Shown: piece by piece, positions 1 to 7,231 of the stretch | How the letters are laid out: each line of letters begins with the position of its first letter | Numbering within the stretch: position 1 is the stretch's first letter | Origin: MWH-TA3 sp044353905 | GTDB lineage: Bacteria > Actinomycetota > Actinomycetes > Actinomycetales > Microbacteriaceae | Assembly (NCBI GenBank): GCA_044353905.1 | Contig: JBILBA010000024.1 | Location: 1-17,638 of the forward strand | Length of the DNA: 17,638 bases | Direction of reading: 5' to 3' | Position numbers and translations under genes: made by a program | The notes under the pieces: model-generated | The model's input: only the letters and a program-made list of their open reading frames with translations | Database searches by the model: none | What the model was told of the DNA's origin: nothing

Positions 1-897
1 GCAACCGGCGGCGAGATCGGTTCCCGCGTGGAAACGGACCGTTCCATAAATCGGGTGCACTCGGTATCCGTACCCGCTAGAGATATACCCCGCGGCTGGC
101 CGAGCCCAACCCTTTGACGAAATCGCTCCGGGCGGAAGATCGCTACCGGCGGTGCCGTCTTCTTCAATGCCCTTCTGATATTCCTTCTCGGTGGCCTTCC
201 TGTTTTCGACAAGGGTCGCCAACTGGGCCTGAAGCGTTGCTTGGTGTTTCTGTTGTTCTTCATACGCCGTTTGGACGGCGATTGCCGCGTTCTGGGCAAT
301 CTCGAATGCGGCTTCCGCCTCGGCGCGAAGCTTGTCGCGTTCGCTCTTGGCGACCTCGGCCTGGTCGGTCAGGGACTGAGCGGAATTCTGATCGCGAATC
401 GCCGCCTGATAAATTCCGTCGGCTTGCGACGCGATGATCGAGGCAAACCCGAGGCGACTCAACAGGTCATCCGCGCCGGACTCGTCCGAAAACAGACTCG
501 TCGTGATGTTGACGCTTCCGACACGCGCAAGTTCGGACACAAACTGGCCGGCGCGAATGCGCGAGGCGTCGGCGGCCTTCTTCGCCTCGTCGGCTTGAGC
601 CTGCAACTGATCTGCCTTATAGGCCGCCTCGTCAAAAGCCTGCTGCGCCTCTTGAAAGATTGTGCCGACACGTTCGGCCTCGGCCGTCGCGGTCGCTACC
701 TTCTTCTCCAACGCCCTGATGATGCTCTTGATCTCATTGATCGCTTTTTCTTTGAGCGCGACGTTCTTCCGCGCTTTCAGAACATCTGACCACGAGGGGT
801 AATTCGCGGCGAAGGCAAAATCGTTCGAGACGAGCGGACTGACGAGCAGCGAGATGCCGACAACAAAAGCGCCAAGGCCGATCCACCATCTGCGCAT
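1..897 (-). CDS. Secreted coiled-coil M23 (LytM-type) peptidoglycan endopeptidase, C-terminus outside the window
   Basis: This is the N-terminal 299 residues of a secreted cell-wall hydrolase; the rest lies beyond base 1. Residues 1-30 form a signal peptide: Arg-Arg-Trp-Trp, a hydrophobic stretch, and a plausible AFA/AN cleavage site. Residues about 35-245 are rich in Ala, Glu, Lys and Gln with a heptad look, so they are probably coiled coil. From about residue 262 the M23 fold begins (SSGYGYRVHP), and FHAGTD (289-294) carries the first zinc ligands His290 and Asp294. The downstream HxH motif is not in view. The ATG at 897-895 follows a G-rich Shine-Dalgarno stretch. M23 enzymes cleave peptide cross-links, and those with N-terminal coiled coils are often switched on by FtsEX during division. 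That link is inferred from architecture, because no ftsEX is nearby. The gene is divergent from the tRNA cluster. Confidence 0.85.
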   Translation of the reverse strand, partial: MRRWWIGLGAFVVGISLLVSPLVSNDFAFAANYPSWSDVLKARKNVALKEKAINEIKSIIRALEKKVATATAEAERVGTIFQEAQQAFDEAAYKADQLQAQADEAKKAADASRIRAGQFVSELARVGSVNITTSLFSDESGADDLLSRLGFASIIASQADGIYQAAIRDQNSAQSLTDQAEVAKSERDKLRAEAEAAFEIAQNAAIAVQTAYEEQQKHQATLQAQLATLVENRKATEKEYQKGIEEDGTAGSDLPPGAISSKGWARPAAGYISSGYGYRVHPIYGTVRFHAGTDLAAGC

Positions 898-909
898 GCC
901 AAACACCCC

Positions 910-935
910 CCCTGAAAACACTGGTCATTTCAGGG
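910..935. promoter_or_regulatory. Inverted repeat in the M23 gene leader/promoter
   Basis: A perfect 8-bp inverted repeat (CCCTGAAA / TTTCAGGG) has a 10-nt spacer. It lies directly upstream of the Shine-Dalgarno stretch of the minus-strand M23 gene. One arm overlaps a possible -10 element (TACCCT, 937-932 on the minus strand). It could act as an operator or, if transcribed, as a hairpin next to the ribosome binding site. The symmetry is seen; the function is inferred. Confidence 0.4.
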
Positions 936-982
936 TAATCGCGGTTTGTCGGCAATCCCGACATTGAGCGTCGGCGGGCGGT

Positions 983-1011
983 TTGCGTGCGAACCGAATA
1001 CCCCATAAACT
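983..1011 (+). promoter_or_regulatory. Predicted sigma-70-type promoter of the tRNA cluster
   Basis: A -35-like TTGCGT (983-988) and a -10-like TAAACT (1006-1011) are separated by exactly 17 nt. Transcription would start near 1018, giving a leader of about 27 nt before tRNA-Glu. Spacing and position fit a stable-RNA promoter, though the -35 matches the TTGACA consensus at only four of six bases. Confidence 0.5.
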
Positions 1012-1044
1012 CAGGTCTGTTGCGCATCCTCGGAGGCATGACAC

Positions 1045-1117
1045 GGCCCCATCGTTTAGTGGCCTAGGACGCTGCCCTTTCACGGCAGTAGCACGGGTTC
1101 GAATCCCGTTGGGGTCA
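1045..1117 (+). tRNA. tRNA-Glu (UUC)
   Basis: The sequence folds as a 73-nt cloverleaf. The acceptor stem GGCCCCA pairs with TGGGGTC, including one G-T pair, and the discriminator is A. The anticodon stem CTGCC/GGCAG encloses loop CTTTCAC, giving anticodon TTC. The T arm has the standard GGTTCGAATCC. No CCA is encoded, so the end must be added by nucleotidyltransferase. It is the first of three tandem tRNAs, a Glu-Asp-Phe order common in Actinobacteria. Confidence 0.97.
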
Positions 1118-1142
1118 CGCAGGTCTACAATTCAATAAGCAA

Positions 1143-1216
1143 GGCCCTGTAGCGCAGTTGGTTAGCGTGCCGCCCTGTCACGGCGGAGGTCGCGGGTTCA
1201 AGTCCCGTCAGGGTCG
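1143..1216 (+). tRNA. tRNA-Asp (GUC)
   Basis: The sequence folds as a 74-nt cloverleaf. Acceptor GGCCCTG pairs with CAGGGTC (one G-T), with discriminator G as expected for tRNA-Asp. Anticodon stem CCGCC/GGCGG encloses loop CTGTCAC, anticodon GTC. The T loop is standard (TTCAAGT). No CCA is encoded. It lies 25 nt after tRNA-Glu and is probably co-transcribed with it. Confidence 0.97.
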
Positions 1217-1224
1217 CGGACGTC

Positions 1225-1252
1225 AGAGTCTCTTTCGCGAGAGGCTCTTTTG
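1225..1252 (+). terminator. Intrinsic terminator or processing hairpin after tRNA-Asp
   Basis: The 24 nt from 1225 to 1248 form a continuous 10-bp stem (with two G-T wobbles) around a 4-nt TCGC loop. The stem runs into TTTT. It sits 8 nt after tRNA-Asp and 22 nt before tRNA-Phe. It may end or attenuate the Glu-Asp transcript, or serve as a processing spacer. Confidence 0.65.
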
Positions 1253-1273
1253 TCTAGGAGTGACAAACTCCTT

Positions 1274-1346
1274 GGCTCTGTAGCTCAGTTGGTAGAGCGT
1301 TCGACTGAAAATCGAGAGGTCACGGGATCGACGCCCGTCGGAGCCA
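1274..1346 (+). tRNA. tRNA-Phe (GAA)
   Basis: The sequence folds as a 73-nt cloverleaf. Acceptor GGCTCTG pairs with CGGAGCC (one T-G) and the discriminator is A. The anticodon loop CTGAAAA gives anticodon GAA. The T stem ACGGG/CCCGT (1322-1326, 1334-1338) closes an unusual loop, ATCGACG: position 54 is A instead of the near-universal T, and position 60 is G. No CCA is encoded. The cloverleaf is otherwise intact, so it is called functional. Confidence 0.93.
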
Positions 1347-1353
1347 CGATGCG

Positions 1354-1380
1354 AGGCCCCCGGATTGTCGGGGGCCTTTT
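1354..1380 (+). terminator. Intrinsic terminator after tRNA-Phe, possibly shared with convergent putA
   Basis: A GC-rich 8-bp stem, GGCCCCCG/CGGGGGCC (1355-1362, 1369-1376), has a 6-nt loop and is followed by TTTT (1377-1380). This is a classic Rho-independent terminator for the plus-strand tRNA. The hairpin also lies 8 nt past the putA stop on the opposite strand, where no U-run follows it, so bidirectional use is possible but weaker. Confidence 0.85.
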
Positions 1381-1384
1381 CCGT

Positions 1385-4300
1385 TTAGTTGCCCAGTTCG
1401 ATGTGATCGGTGAGTTGACTGGGCGTTCCAAATCGGTGTGCCGTGATGCTCACGGCCTGTTCGCGAAGGAACGGGAGCATTTCGACGCGGGCTGCCGTCA
1501 CCGCTGGGCCCGACCAGATCGCCAGGTCGGGTCGTCCCCCCGTTGCCGAGGTGATCGTCGACGCATTCCCGCCAATGAGCCGGACGCGGCGTCCAGATAG
1601 TTCTTGTGCGCGCCGGTTGATCTCTTCTTCCCATTCATACTCGGTCTGGATTTCGATGGTGACGCCCAGTTCGTCGAGTGCTCGAAAAATCTTTGTTTCG
1701 AGCCACGCCGAGGCCGAAACGAAAGGTCGATTCCCGGCCCGGAACCCTGCAATCAATACCCTCAGCAATTCGGTGGGTTCCGCGCCGTCCGAGAATCGCA
1801 CGATGAGCGGGGTGGGAATTGGTCGGTATCGGAACACATTGCGCTCGACACCGACGTTGGAAACGTCCCGCGCAATCCCGAATTCGGTTTGCCAGGCTTC
1901 CTCGTCGAGACGCGCAGCGCGCGCGAGCCACGCGCGTCCGGCCGCGGTGACCGTGTCGAACTCGGGAAGAGCTGCAAGGAGTTCCTGGACGCGGTCGACC
2001 GTGACATCCGCGCCGCGCGCTCGGGTGTCGGCATCCGTCCACGAACCGAGTCCGAACAGATAATTCGGCCCGCCCGCCTTGGACCCGGCACCGACAGCAG
2101 ACCTTTTCCACCCACCGAACGGCTGGCGTTGCACGATAGCGCCGGTCGTTCCTCGGTTGACATAGAGGTTTCCGCCTTCGATGCGATCAAGCCAGGACTC
2201 GATTTCGCTGGATTCCAGCGAATGCAGTCCCGAGGTGAGCCCGTACTCGATCGCGTTGACCATGTCGATTGCCTCGTCTAATGTGCGAGCGGTCATCACG
2301 CCAAGGATCGGTCCGAAGTATTCCGTGAGGTGGAACTCGCTTCCCGCCGAAACGCCAGCGCGAACACCGGGCGACCACAATTGACCGGACTTGTCGAGCA
2401 TCCGTGGTTCGACCAACCAGGACTCGCCTGGCCCGAGGGTGGTCAGCGCGGACAGGAGTTTCCCATCAGCCGGGCTGATGATCGGTCCCATTTGCGTCGT
2501 GGGGTCCGACGAATAGCCAACCTTCAGGCTCGTGACACCGTCGATTAGTTGATTGCGGAAACGGGCAGAGGTTGCGACCGACCCGACCAGGATAACGAGC
2601 GACGCCGCGGAACACTTTTGCCCCGCGTGCCCGAAGGCCGAGTAGACAACGTCCTTGGCCGCGAGGTCGAGGTCGGCGCTGGGGGTGACGATGATGGCGT
2701 TCTTGCCGCTCGTTTCGGCAAGAAGCGGCAGGTCGTGACGAAGTTCACGGAACGCCTCTGCGGTTTCGTAGCCTCCCGTGAGGATGACCCGCTCCACCCG
2801 GGGGTCGGACACCAACTGTGAGCCGAGAGATTTGTCCGAGAAGGTCACGAACTGCAACGCTTCCTGCGGGACACCTGCTGCCCAGAGCGCTTCGACCATG
2901 ACCGCGCCGCTTCGACGCGCGTTGCTGGCGGGTTTGATAATCACGGGCGAGCCGGCCGCGAGCGCCGCGAGAGTAGACCCAGCCGGAATCGCGACGGGGA
3001 AGTTCCACGGTGGAGTCACGACCGTCAGTCGTCCCGGTGTGAAGGTCGCGCCAGGGATGGCCTCGAGTGCTTTCGCGCTTTCGGCGTAATAGTGGGCGAA
3101 GTCGATCGCCTCGGTCACCTCGGGGTCAGACTGGTCGAGGGTCTTTCCTGTCTCGTGAGCCATGATTTCCATGAGCTCGGCGCGGCGAGCTTCGAGCGCT
3201 TCTCCCGCCTTGTGCAGAATGGTTGCCCTTTTGGCCGCCGGAAGTCGGCTCCACGCCGCGCCTTTCGTCGATGCCCGAGTGATGATGTCGTCGAGTTGTT
3301 TCGCGGACTTGACGAGGTTTGCCGCGACCGTCTTTTTTCCCGCCGTCGATTTCTCGATCCGCGCGATGATTCCCGCACCCCATTCGCGGTTCGCTGCGAT
3401 GGCGGGGTCGGTATCGGCCGCGTTTCGGAACGTGTCGGTCGGCATCGGCGCTTGTTTCGCTCGTCGATCTTGGACTCGATTGGACGCGGGGACCTTGGTG
3501 TCGAGCGATGCGAGCGACGCGAGAAAACGTTTCTTTTCTCGCGTGAACAAGTCTTCGTTCTTCGATAAATCGAACACGGCCGACATGAAGTTGTCCTGGC
3601 TGGCGCCTTCCTCGAGACGTCGAATCAGGTACGCGATGGCGACGTCAAATTCGGCGGGGTGAACGACGGGCGTGTACAACAACAGGCCGCCAACATCGCG
3701 TTTGACCGCTTCGGCTTGGCCGGGAGCCATCCCCAGCAGCATCTCGAATTCGATTCCCGACTGAACCTCGCGTTTCTGGGCGAGAAGCCACGAGTAGGCG
3801 AGGTCAAAGAGGTTGTGGCCCGCGACGCCGATTCGCACATTCTCGATACGTTTCGGGTCGAGTGCGTAGTTGATGACGCGCTTGTAGTTCGTGTCGCTCT
3901 CTTGTTTCGTCGACCATGTCGCAAGGGGCCAATCGTGGACGGCCGACTCGACTCGTTCCATCGGTAGGTTTGCGCCCTTGACGATGCGCACCTTGATTCC
4001 TGCTCCACCACGGGCTCGGCGTGCGGCCGCCCATTTCTGCAAATGCATCATCGCGCCGAGTGCATCGGGTAGATATGCCTGCAGCACGATACCCGCCTCG
4101 AGCCGCGTGAATTCGGTTCGGTCCAGGATTTTGGTGAACACCGCAATAGTGATGTCGAGGTCCTTGAACTCTTCCATGTCGAGGTTGATGAACGTCTGGT
4201 TCTTCCCCTTCGCAGCGAGTTTGTACAGGGGCAACAGGCGCTCGACGACGTGCGCCACATTCTGTTCGTACGACCACGGCGAATGCGGTGCGACCGTCGC

Positions 4301-4840
4301 CGACACCTTGATTGACACGTAATCGACATCGTCGCGTTGGATGAGTTCCGTGGTTCCCTTGAGGCGCTTCGCCGCTTCCCGCTCGCCGAGCACCGCCTCG
4401 CCCAAAAGATTGATGTTGAGCCTGACGCCCGGCTTTTTCAGCTTCGCGATAACGGAACCCAATTTCGACGGAGTCGCGTCGACGATGAGGTGTCCGACCA
4501 TCTTTCGCAAAACGACTCGGGCGATGGGAATGACCGCCCAGGGGACGATTGGCGCGAAAAATCCGCCCAGTCGAACCGCGGCGCGCATGACCCACGGCAG
4601 GAACGCGGGCACGTTTGGCGCAATCGCTTGTAACTTCCGGGCGGCGACGCGAAGATCTTCCGGCCGAACGACCCCATCGACAAAACCAACCGTAAACGCG
4701 AGTCCGTCGGGGTCTCGAAGGATGCCCGCGAGTCGAGTCGCACTGACATCAACGGGGAACTTTTCGGCGGTCGTGAGCCAGTGCCGAACGAGTTCAACGG
4801 TTTCAGACGCGAGGTTTTCGGAAGGGGTTGCTTTCGTCAC
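1385..4840 (-). CDS. putA: Bifunctional proline dehydrogenase / L-glutamate gamma-semialdehyde dehydrogenase (type-B-like PutA)
   Basis: The 1151-aa enzyme oxidises proline to glutamate: FAD-dependent proline dehydrogenase, then NAD-dependent aldehyde oxidation through an internal tunnel. The PRODH barrel spans about residues 115-410, with VSIKVSA (175-181), FINLDMEE (217-224), RIVKGANLPME (285-295), the Lys312-Tyr319 segment, VAGHN (339-343) and FEMLLGM (365-371). The aldehyde dehydrogenase domain spans about 480-990, with PWN (611-613), Lys636, Glu709 and nucleophile Cys743 in GQKCSA. A further ~160 residues match the position of the extra C-terminal domain of type-B PutAs. There is no N-terminal ribbon-helix-helix, so it should not repress itself. 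The start is GTG at 4840, chosen because it opens the frame; it has no clear Shine-Dalgarno. It is divergent from the DUF554 gene and convergent with tRNA-Phe. Confidence 0.96.
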   Translation of the reverse strand: MTKATPSENLASETVELVRHWLTTAEKFPVDVSATRLAGILRDPDGLAFTVGFVDGVVRPEDLRVAARKLQAIAPNVPAFLPWVMRAAVRLGGFFAPIVPWAVIPIARVVLRKMVGHLIVDATPSKLGSVIAKLKKPGVRLNINLLGEAVLGEREAAKRLKGTTELIQRDDVDYVSIKVSATVAPHSPWSYEQNVAHVVERLLPLYKLAAKGKNQTFINLDMEEFKDLDITIAVFTKILDRTEFTRLEAGIVLQAYLPDALGAMMHLQKWAAARRARGGAGIKVRIVKGANLPMERVESAVHDWPLATWSTKQESDTNYKRVINYALDPKRIENVRIGVAGHNLFDLAYSWLLAQKREVQSGIEFEMLLGMAPGQAEAVKRDVGGLLLYTPVVHPAEFDVAIAYLIRRLEEGASQDNFMSAVFDLSKNEDLFTREKKRFLASLASLDTKVPASNRVQDRRAKQAPMPTDTFRNAADTDPAIAANREWGAGIIARIEKSTAGKKTVAANLVKSAKQLDDIITRASTKGAAWSRLPAAKRATILHKAGEALEARRAELMEIMAHETGKTLDQSDPEVTEAIDFAHYYAESAKALEAIPGATFTPGRLTVVTPPWNFPVAIPAGSTLAALAAGSPVIIKPASNARRSGAVMVEALWAAGVPQEALQFVTFSDKSLGSQLVSDPRVERVILTGGYETAEAFRELRHDLPLLAETSGKNAIIVTPSADLDLAAKDVVYSAFGHAGQKCSAASLVILVGSVATSARFRNQLIDGVTSLKVGYSSDPTTQMGPIISPADGKLLSALTTLGPGESWLVEPRMLDKSGQLWSPGVRAGVSAGSEFHLTEYFGPILGVMTARTLDEAIDMVNAIEYGLTSGLHSLESSEIESWLDRIEGGNLYVNRGTTGAIVQRQPFGGWKRSAVGAGSKAGGPNYLFGLGSWTDADTRARGADVTVDRVQELLAALPEFDTVTAAGRAWLARAARLDEEAWQTEFGIARDVSNVGVERNVFRYRPIPTPLIVRFSDGAEPTELLRVLIAGFRAGNRPFVSASAWLETKIFRALDELGVTIEIQTEYEWEEEINRRAQELSGRRVRLIGGNASTITSATGGRPDLAIWSGPAVTAARVEMLPFLREQAVSITAHRFGTPSQLTDHIELGN

Positions 4841-4857
4841 AGCCCAAGTTTGCCGTT

Positions 4858-4889
4858 AAAAATCGTTTAGAAAAAATTGTTGAGGAAAA
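4858..4889. repeat. AT-rich imperfect direct repeat in the putA/DUF554 divergent promoter region
   Basis: Two similar units, AAAAATCGTTTAG at 4858 and AAAAATTGTTGAG at 4872, lie 14 bp apart. They sit in the AT-rich 107-bp gap between putA and the DUF554 gene. The position suits a regulator or RNA polymerase contact site for putA. The match is imperfect and the A-runs make chance similarity likely. Confidence 0.25.
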
Positions 4890-4934
4890 CAGTGTCCGGA
4901 TTTTCAGCGTGAACACAGCGATTGCCTCGTTCGG

Positions 4935-4940
4935 GATAAT
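4935..4940 (+). promoter_or_regulatory. -10 element of a probable leaderless promoter for the DUF554 gene
   Basis: GATAAT lies 7 nt before ATG 4948, the spacing at which transcription begins at the start codon. No Shine-Dalgarno precedes that ATG. The -35 is weak: TGAACA at 4910-4915 would give a 19-nt spacer. The -10 match and spacing are seen; leaderless translation is inferred from its frequency in Actinobacteria. Confidence 0.45.
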
Positions 4941-4947
4941 GAGAGAC

Positions 4948-5706
4948 ATGATCGGACTCGGCACACTCATCAATATCGGGACAATCGTTGCGGGTTCCGC
5001 CATCGGCGTCGCTATTGGATCCAATCTTCCTGAGCGCACGAATCGAGTCGTCACCGACGCTCTCGGCCTCATCACTCTCGTGATGGGCGGACTGAATCTC
5101 GCCGCTCTTGGCGACGCGGAGCTTGTTGCTGCTGTCGGTCCCGCAGCGCCTTTCCTCATCATCGTCGGCGCTCTTCTGATTGGAAGCATCATCGGTTCGC
5201 TCGTCGGAATCGAATCTCGACTCGAGTCGTTCGGGTCATTTCTGCACGCCAAGGTCGGTGCGACATCGGGTTCGGCAGCGAATTCCGCCCGCGAGCGATT
5301 CATTCAGGGTTTCGTGGATGCATCACTCATTTTTGCCATCGGACCACTGGCAATTCTCGGGGCTTTCAGTGACGGCATGGGCCTCGGAATAGACCAGCTC
5401 GTGCTCAAGTCGATCCTCGACGGATTTGCGTCGATCGCATTCGCCGCCTCGCTCGGCTGGGGTGTCGCGTTTGCCGCCCTACCCGTCGGAATCTGGCAGG
5501 GCGTATTGACTCTCGCGGCCTTCGCCCTCGGATCCGTGCTGCCAGGCGCCTCTATCGCCACCCTCACGGCGACCGGCGGTGTTCTGCTTCTCGGAGTCGG
5601 ACTTCGCTTGCTCAACATTCGTGCGGTGTCAGTCGCCGACATGTTGCCCGCGCTCGTCGTCGCACCCATCCTCACGAGCATCGTTGCCAGTATCGTCAGC
5701 AACTAA
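4948..5706 (+). CDS. DUF554 family integral membrane protein
   Basis: The 252-aa product is a polytopic membrane protein of the DUF554 family (E. coli YqgA-like), whose function is not established; a transport role is only a guess. About six or seven hydrophobic segments run through the length, rich in Gly, Ala, Ile and Val. The N-terminus IGLGTLINIGTIVAG and the segments FVDASLIFAIGPLAILGA and LKSILDGFASIAFAASLGWG are typical of the family. The frame is open upstream to 4828 and an alternative ATG lies at 4939. ATG 4948 is preferred because it matches the family N-terminus and sits 7 nt after a GATAAT -10 element. The gene is divergent from putA, and the following operon starts 67 bp downstream behind its own operator, so it is probably monocistronic. 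Confidence 0.88.
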   Translation: MIGLGTLINIGTIVAGSAIGVAIGSNLPERTNRVVTDALGLITLVMGGLNLAALGDAELVAAVGPAAPFLIIVGALLIGSIIGSLVGIESRLESFGSFLHAKVGATSGSAANSARERFIQGFVDASLIFAIGPLAILGAFSDGMGLGIDQLVLKSILDGFASIAFAASLGWGVAFAALPVGIWQGVLTLAAFALGSVLPGASIATLTATGGVLLLGVGLRLLNIRAVSVADMLPALVVAPILTSIVASIVSN

Positions 5707-5736
5707 CTGACGCCAACGGTGGTACGTTTGCCTCAT

Positions 5737-5752
5737 TCTGGAACGTTCCAGA
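5737..5752. promoter_or_regulatory. Perfect 16-bp palindrome, candidate LacI-family operator of the catabolic operon
   Basis: TCTGGAACGTTCCAGA is perfectly self-complementary with a central CpG, the layout typical of LacI/GalR-family operators. It lies 21 bp upstream of the first operon gene. A possible -10 (TACGTT, 5723-5728) just upstream would place the transcription start near 5735, so a bound repressor would cover the start. No convincing -35 is visible and no LacI-type regulator is encoded in the window. I noticed no second copy. Confidence 0.6.
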
Positions 5753-5773
5753 GTCTCAACGCGGAGGCCGACT

Positions 5774-7222
5774 ATGGAGTCGCAATCACTGCTTATTGGC
5801 GGGCAATGGGTAGACGCCAGCGCGCGCGAACGCGAAGACGTCACGTCCCCGTTTAACGGCGACGTCGTGGGCAATGTCTCCCTCGCTCGACCGGCCGACG
5901 CGGAACGCGCGATCGATGCCGCGGTCAAGGGGTTTGAGACCTGGCGCCGGACTCCCGCCCATGTCCGATTCGCGATTTTGACCAAAGCCGCTGCGCTCGC
6001 CGATGAGCGCGCCGAAGACATCGCGCAAATCATGTCGCGCGAAAACGGTAAGTCAATCCTGGAAGCGCGAGGCGAAGCCGGTCGATCGGGCGAAATCATT
6101 CGCCTGTCCGCCTTCGAGGGTTCGCAGTTGTACGGCGATTCGTTGCCGCTCGACGCAAACAAGGGAACTGGTTTCGACAAAATCGGTTTCACGATCCACC
6201 AGCCCGTTGGCGTCATTGTCGCTATTTCGCCGTTCAACTATCCCGCGCTCCTTGTCCTTCACAAGATTGCCCCGGCGTTGGCTGCCGGTAATGCCGTTGT
6301 GCTCAAGCCAGCACGTGCGACGCCGTTGACCGCGTTGGCAGTGGCGCAGTGCTTCATCGACGCGGGGCTTCCCGACGGCGTCCTCAATGTCGTCACGGGT
6401 GGCGGTTCCGATGTCGGTGACGCCCTGGTTCGCGACCGTCGCGTGCGCAAGATTTCGTTCACGGGATCGACCAACGTCGGCGAACACATCGCCTCAATCG
6501 CCGGCATCAAGAAACTGTCATTGGAACTCGGTGCTTCGGGGCCGGTCATCGTTCTCGACGATGCCGACATCGACGCCGCGACCACGTCCATCGCGCTCGG
6601 CGGATACATCAACGCCGGACAGGTCTGCATTTCGGCCCAACGCATCATCGTTCACGACAAAATCGTCGATGATTTTCTCGCATCACTCACCCCCAAGGTC
6701 GAAGCGATTCGAGTCGGCGACCCGTTTGGTGACGGCATCACCGTCGGCAGCATGATCTCTCGCGCCGAAGCCGACCGTGTCACCGAATCCATTCGCACCG
6801 CCGTGTCGGCCGGCGCGCGTCTCGTTACCGGCGGTGAACAGGACGGAAGCGTGATCCAGCCAGCAATCGTTGCCGATGTCGATCCGTATTCGCCATTTGC
6901 CCAAGACGAACTGTTCGGACCCGCCGTGGCGGTCAGCACCGCTCGCGACATCCAACACGCCATCGAACTCGCCAACTCCACCGCTTACGGCCTCGGGGCG
7001 GGAGTGTTCACCAACAACATGTCGAACACAATTCGCGCCATTCGCGAAATCGAATCGGGTGTCGTGAACATCAACTGGACCCAACTGTGGCGAGCGGATT
7101 TGATGCCCTACGGTGGTTTCAAATCGAGCGGAATCGGCAAAGAAGGTCCCCGCTCGGCCATCGCCGAAATGACCGAAATCAAGACCGTGATCATGCACGG
7201 AACTCCCTGGACAAACAACTAA
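5774..7222 (+). CDS. NAD(P)-dependent aldehyde dehydrogenase (lactaldehyde/glyceraldehyde dehydrogenase-like), first gene of a cyclitol-type operon
   Basis: The 482-aa enzyme is a complete aldehyde dehydrogenase that oxidises an aldehyde to the carboxylate with NAD(P). Key residues are in place: Asn155 in SPFNYP, Lys178 in LKPA, the FTGST turn (229-233), Glu251 in LELG and nucleophile Cys285 in GQVCIS. The C-terminal GGFKSSGIGKEGPR resembles the non-acylating lactaldehyde / succinate-semialdehyde / GAPN-like branches, not the CoA-acylating IolA (MmsA) of the classical inositol pathway; this subfamily call is by eye. A GGAGG Shine-Dalgarno lies 6 nt before ATG 5774. The iolD-type gene follows after 9 nt. 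The likely substrate is the aldehyde released by the operon's aldolase. Confidence 0.93.
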   Translation: MESQSLLIGGQWVDASAREREDVTSPFNGDVVGNVSLARPADAERAIDAAVKGFETWRRTPAHVRFAILTKAAALADERAEDIAQIMSRENGKSILEARGEAGRSGEIIRLSAFEGSQLYGDSLPLDANKGTGFDKIGFTIHQPVGVIVAISPFNYPALLVLHKIAPALAAGNAVVLKPARATPLTALAVAQCFIDAGLPDGVLNVVTGGGSDVGDALVRDRRVRKISFTGSTNVGEHIASIAGIKKLSLELGASGPVIVLDDADIDAATTSIALGGYINAGQVCISAQRIIVHDKIVDDFLASLTPKVEAIRVGDPFGDGITVGSMISRAEADRVTESIRTAVSAGARLVTGGEQDGSVIQPAIVADVDPYSPFAQDELFGPAVAVSTARDIQHAIELANSTAYGLGAGVFTNNMSNTIRAIREIESGVVNINWTQLWRADLMPYGGFKSSGIGKEGPRSAIAEMTEIKTVIMHGTPWTNN

Positions 7223-7231
7223 GGACACCAC

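Noticed and set aside
4828..4947. 40-codon N-terminal extension of the DUF554 gene
   Set aside because: It would overlap the putA start and the shared promoter region, and is polar where the family begins with a membrane segment.
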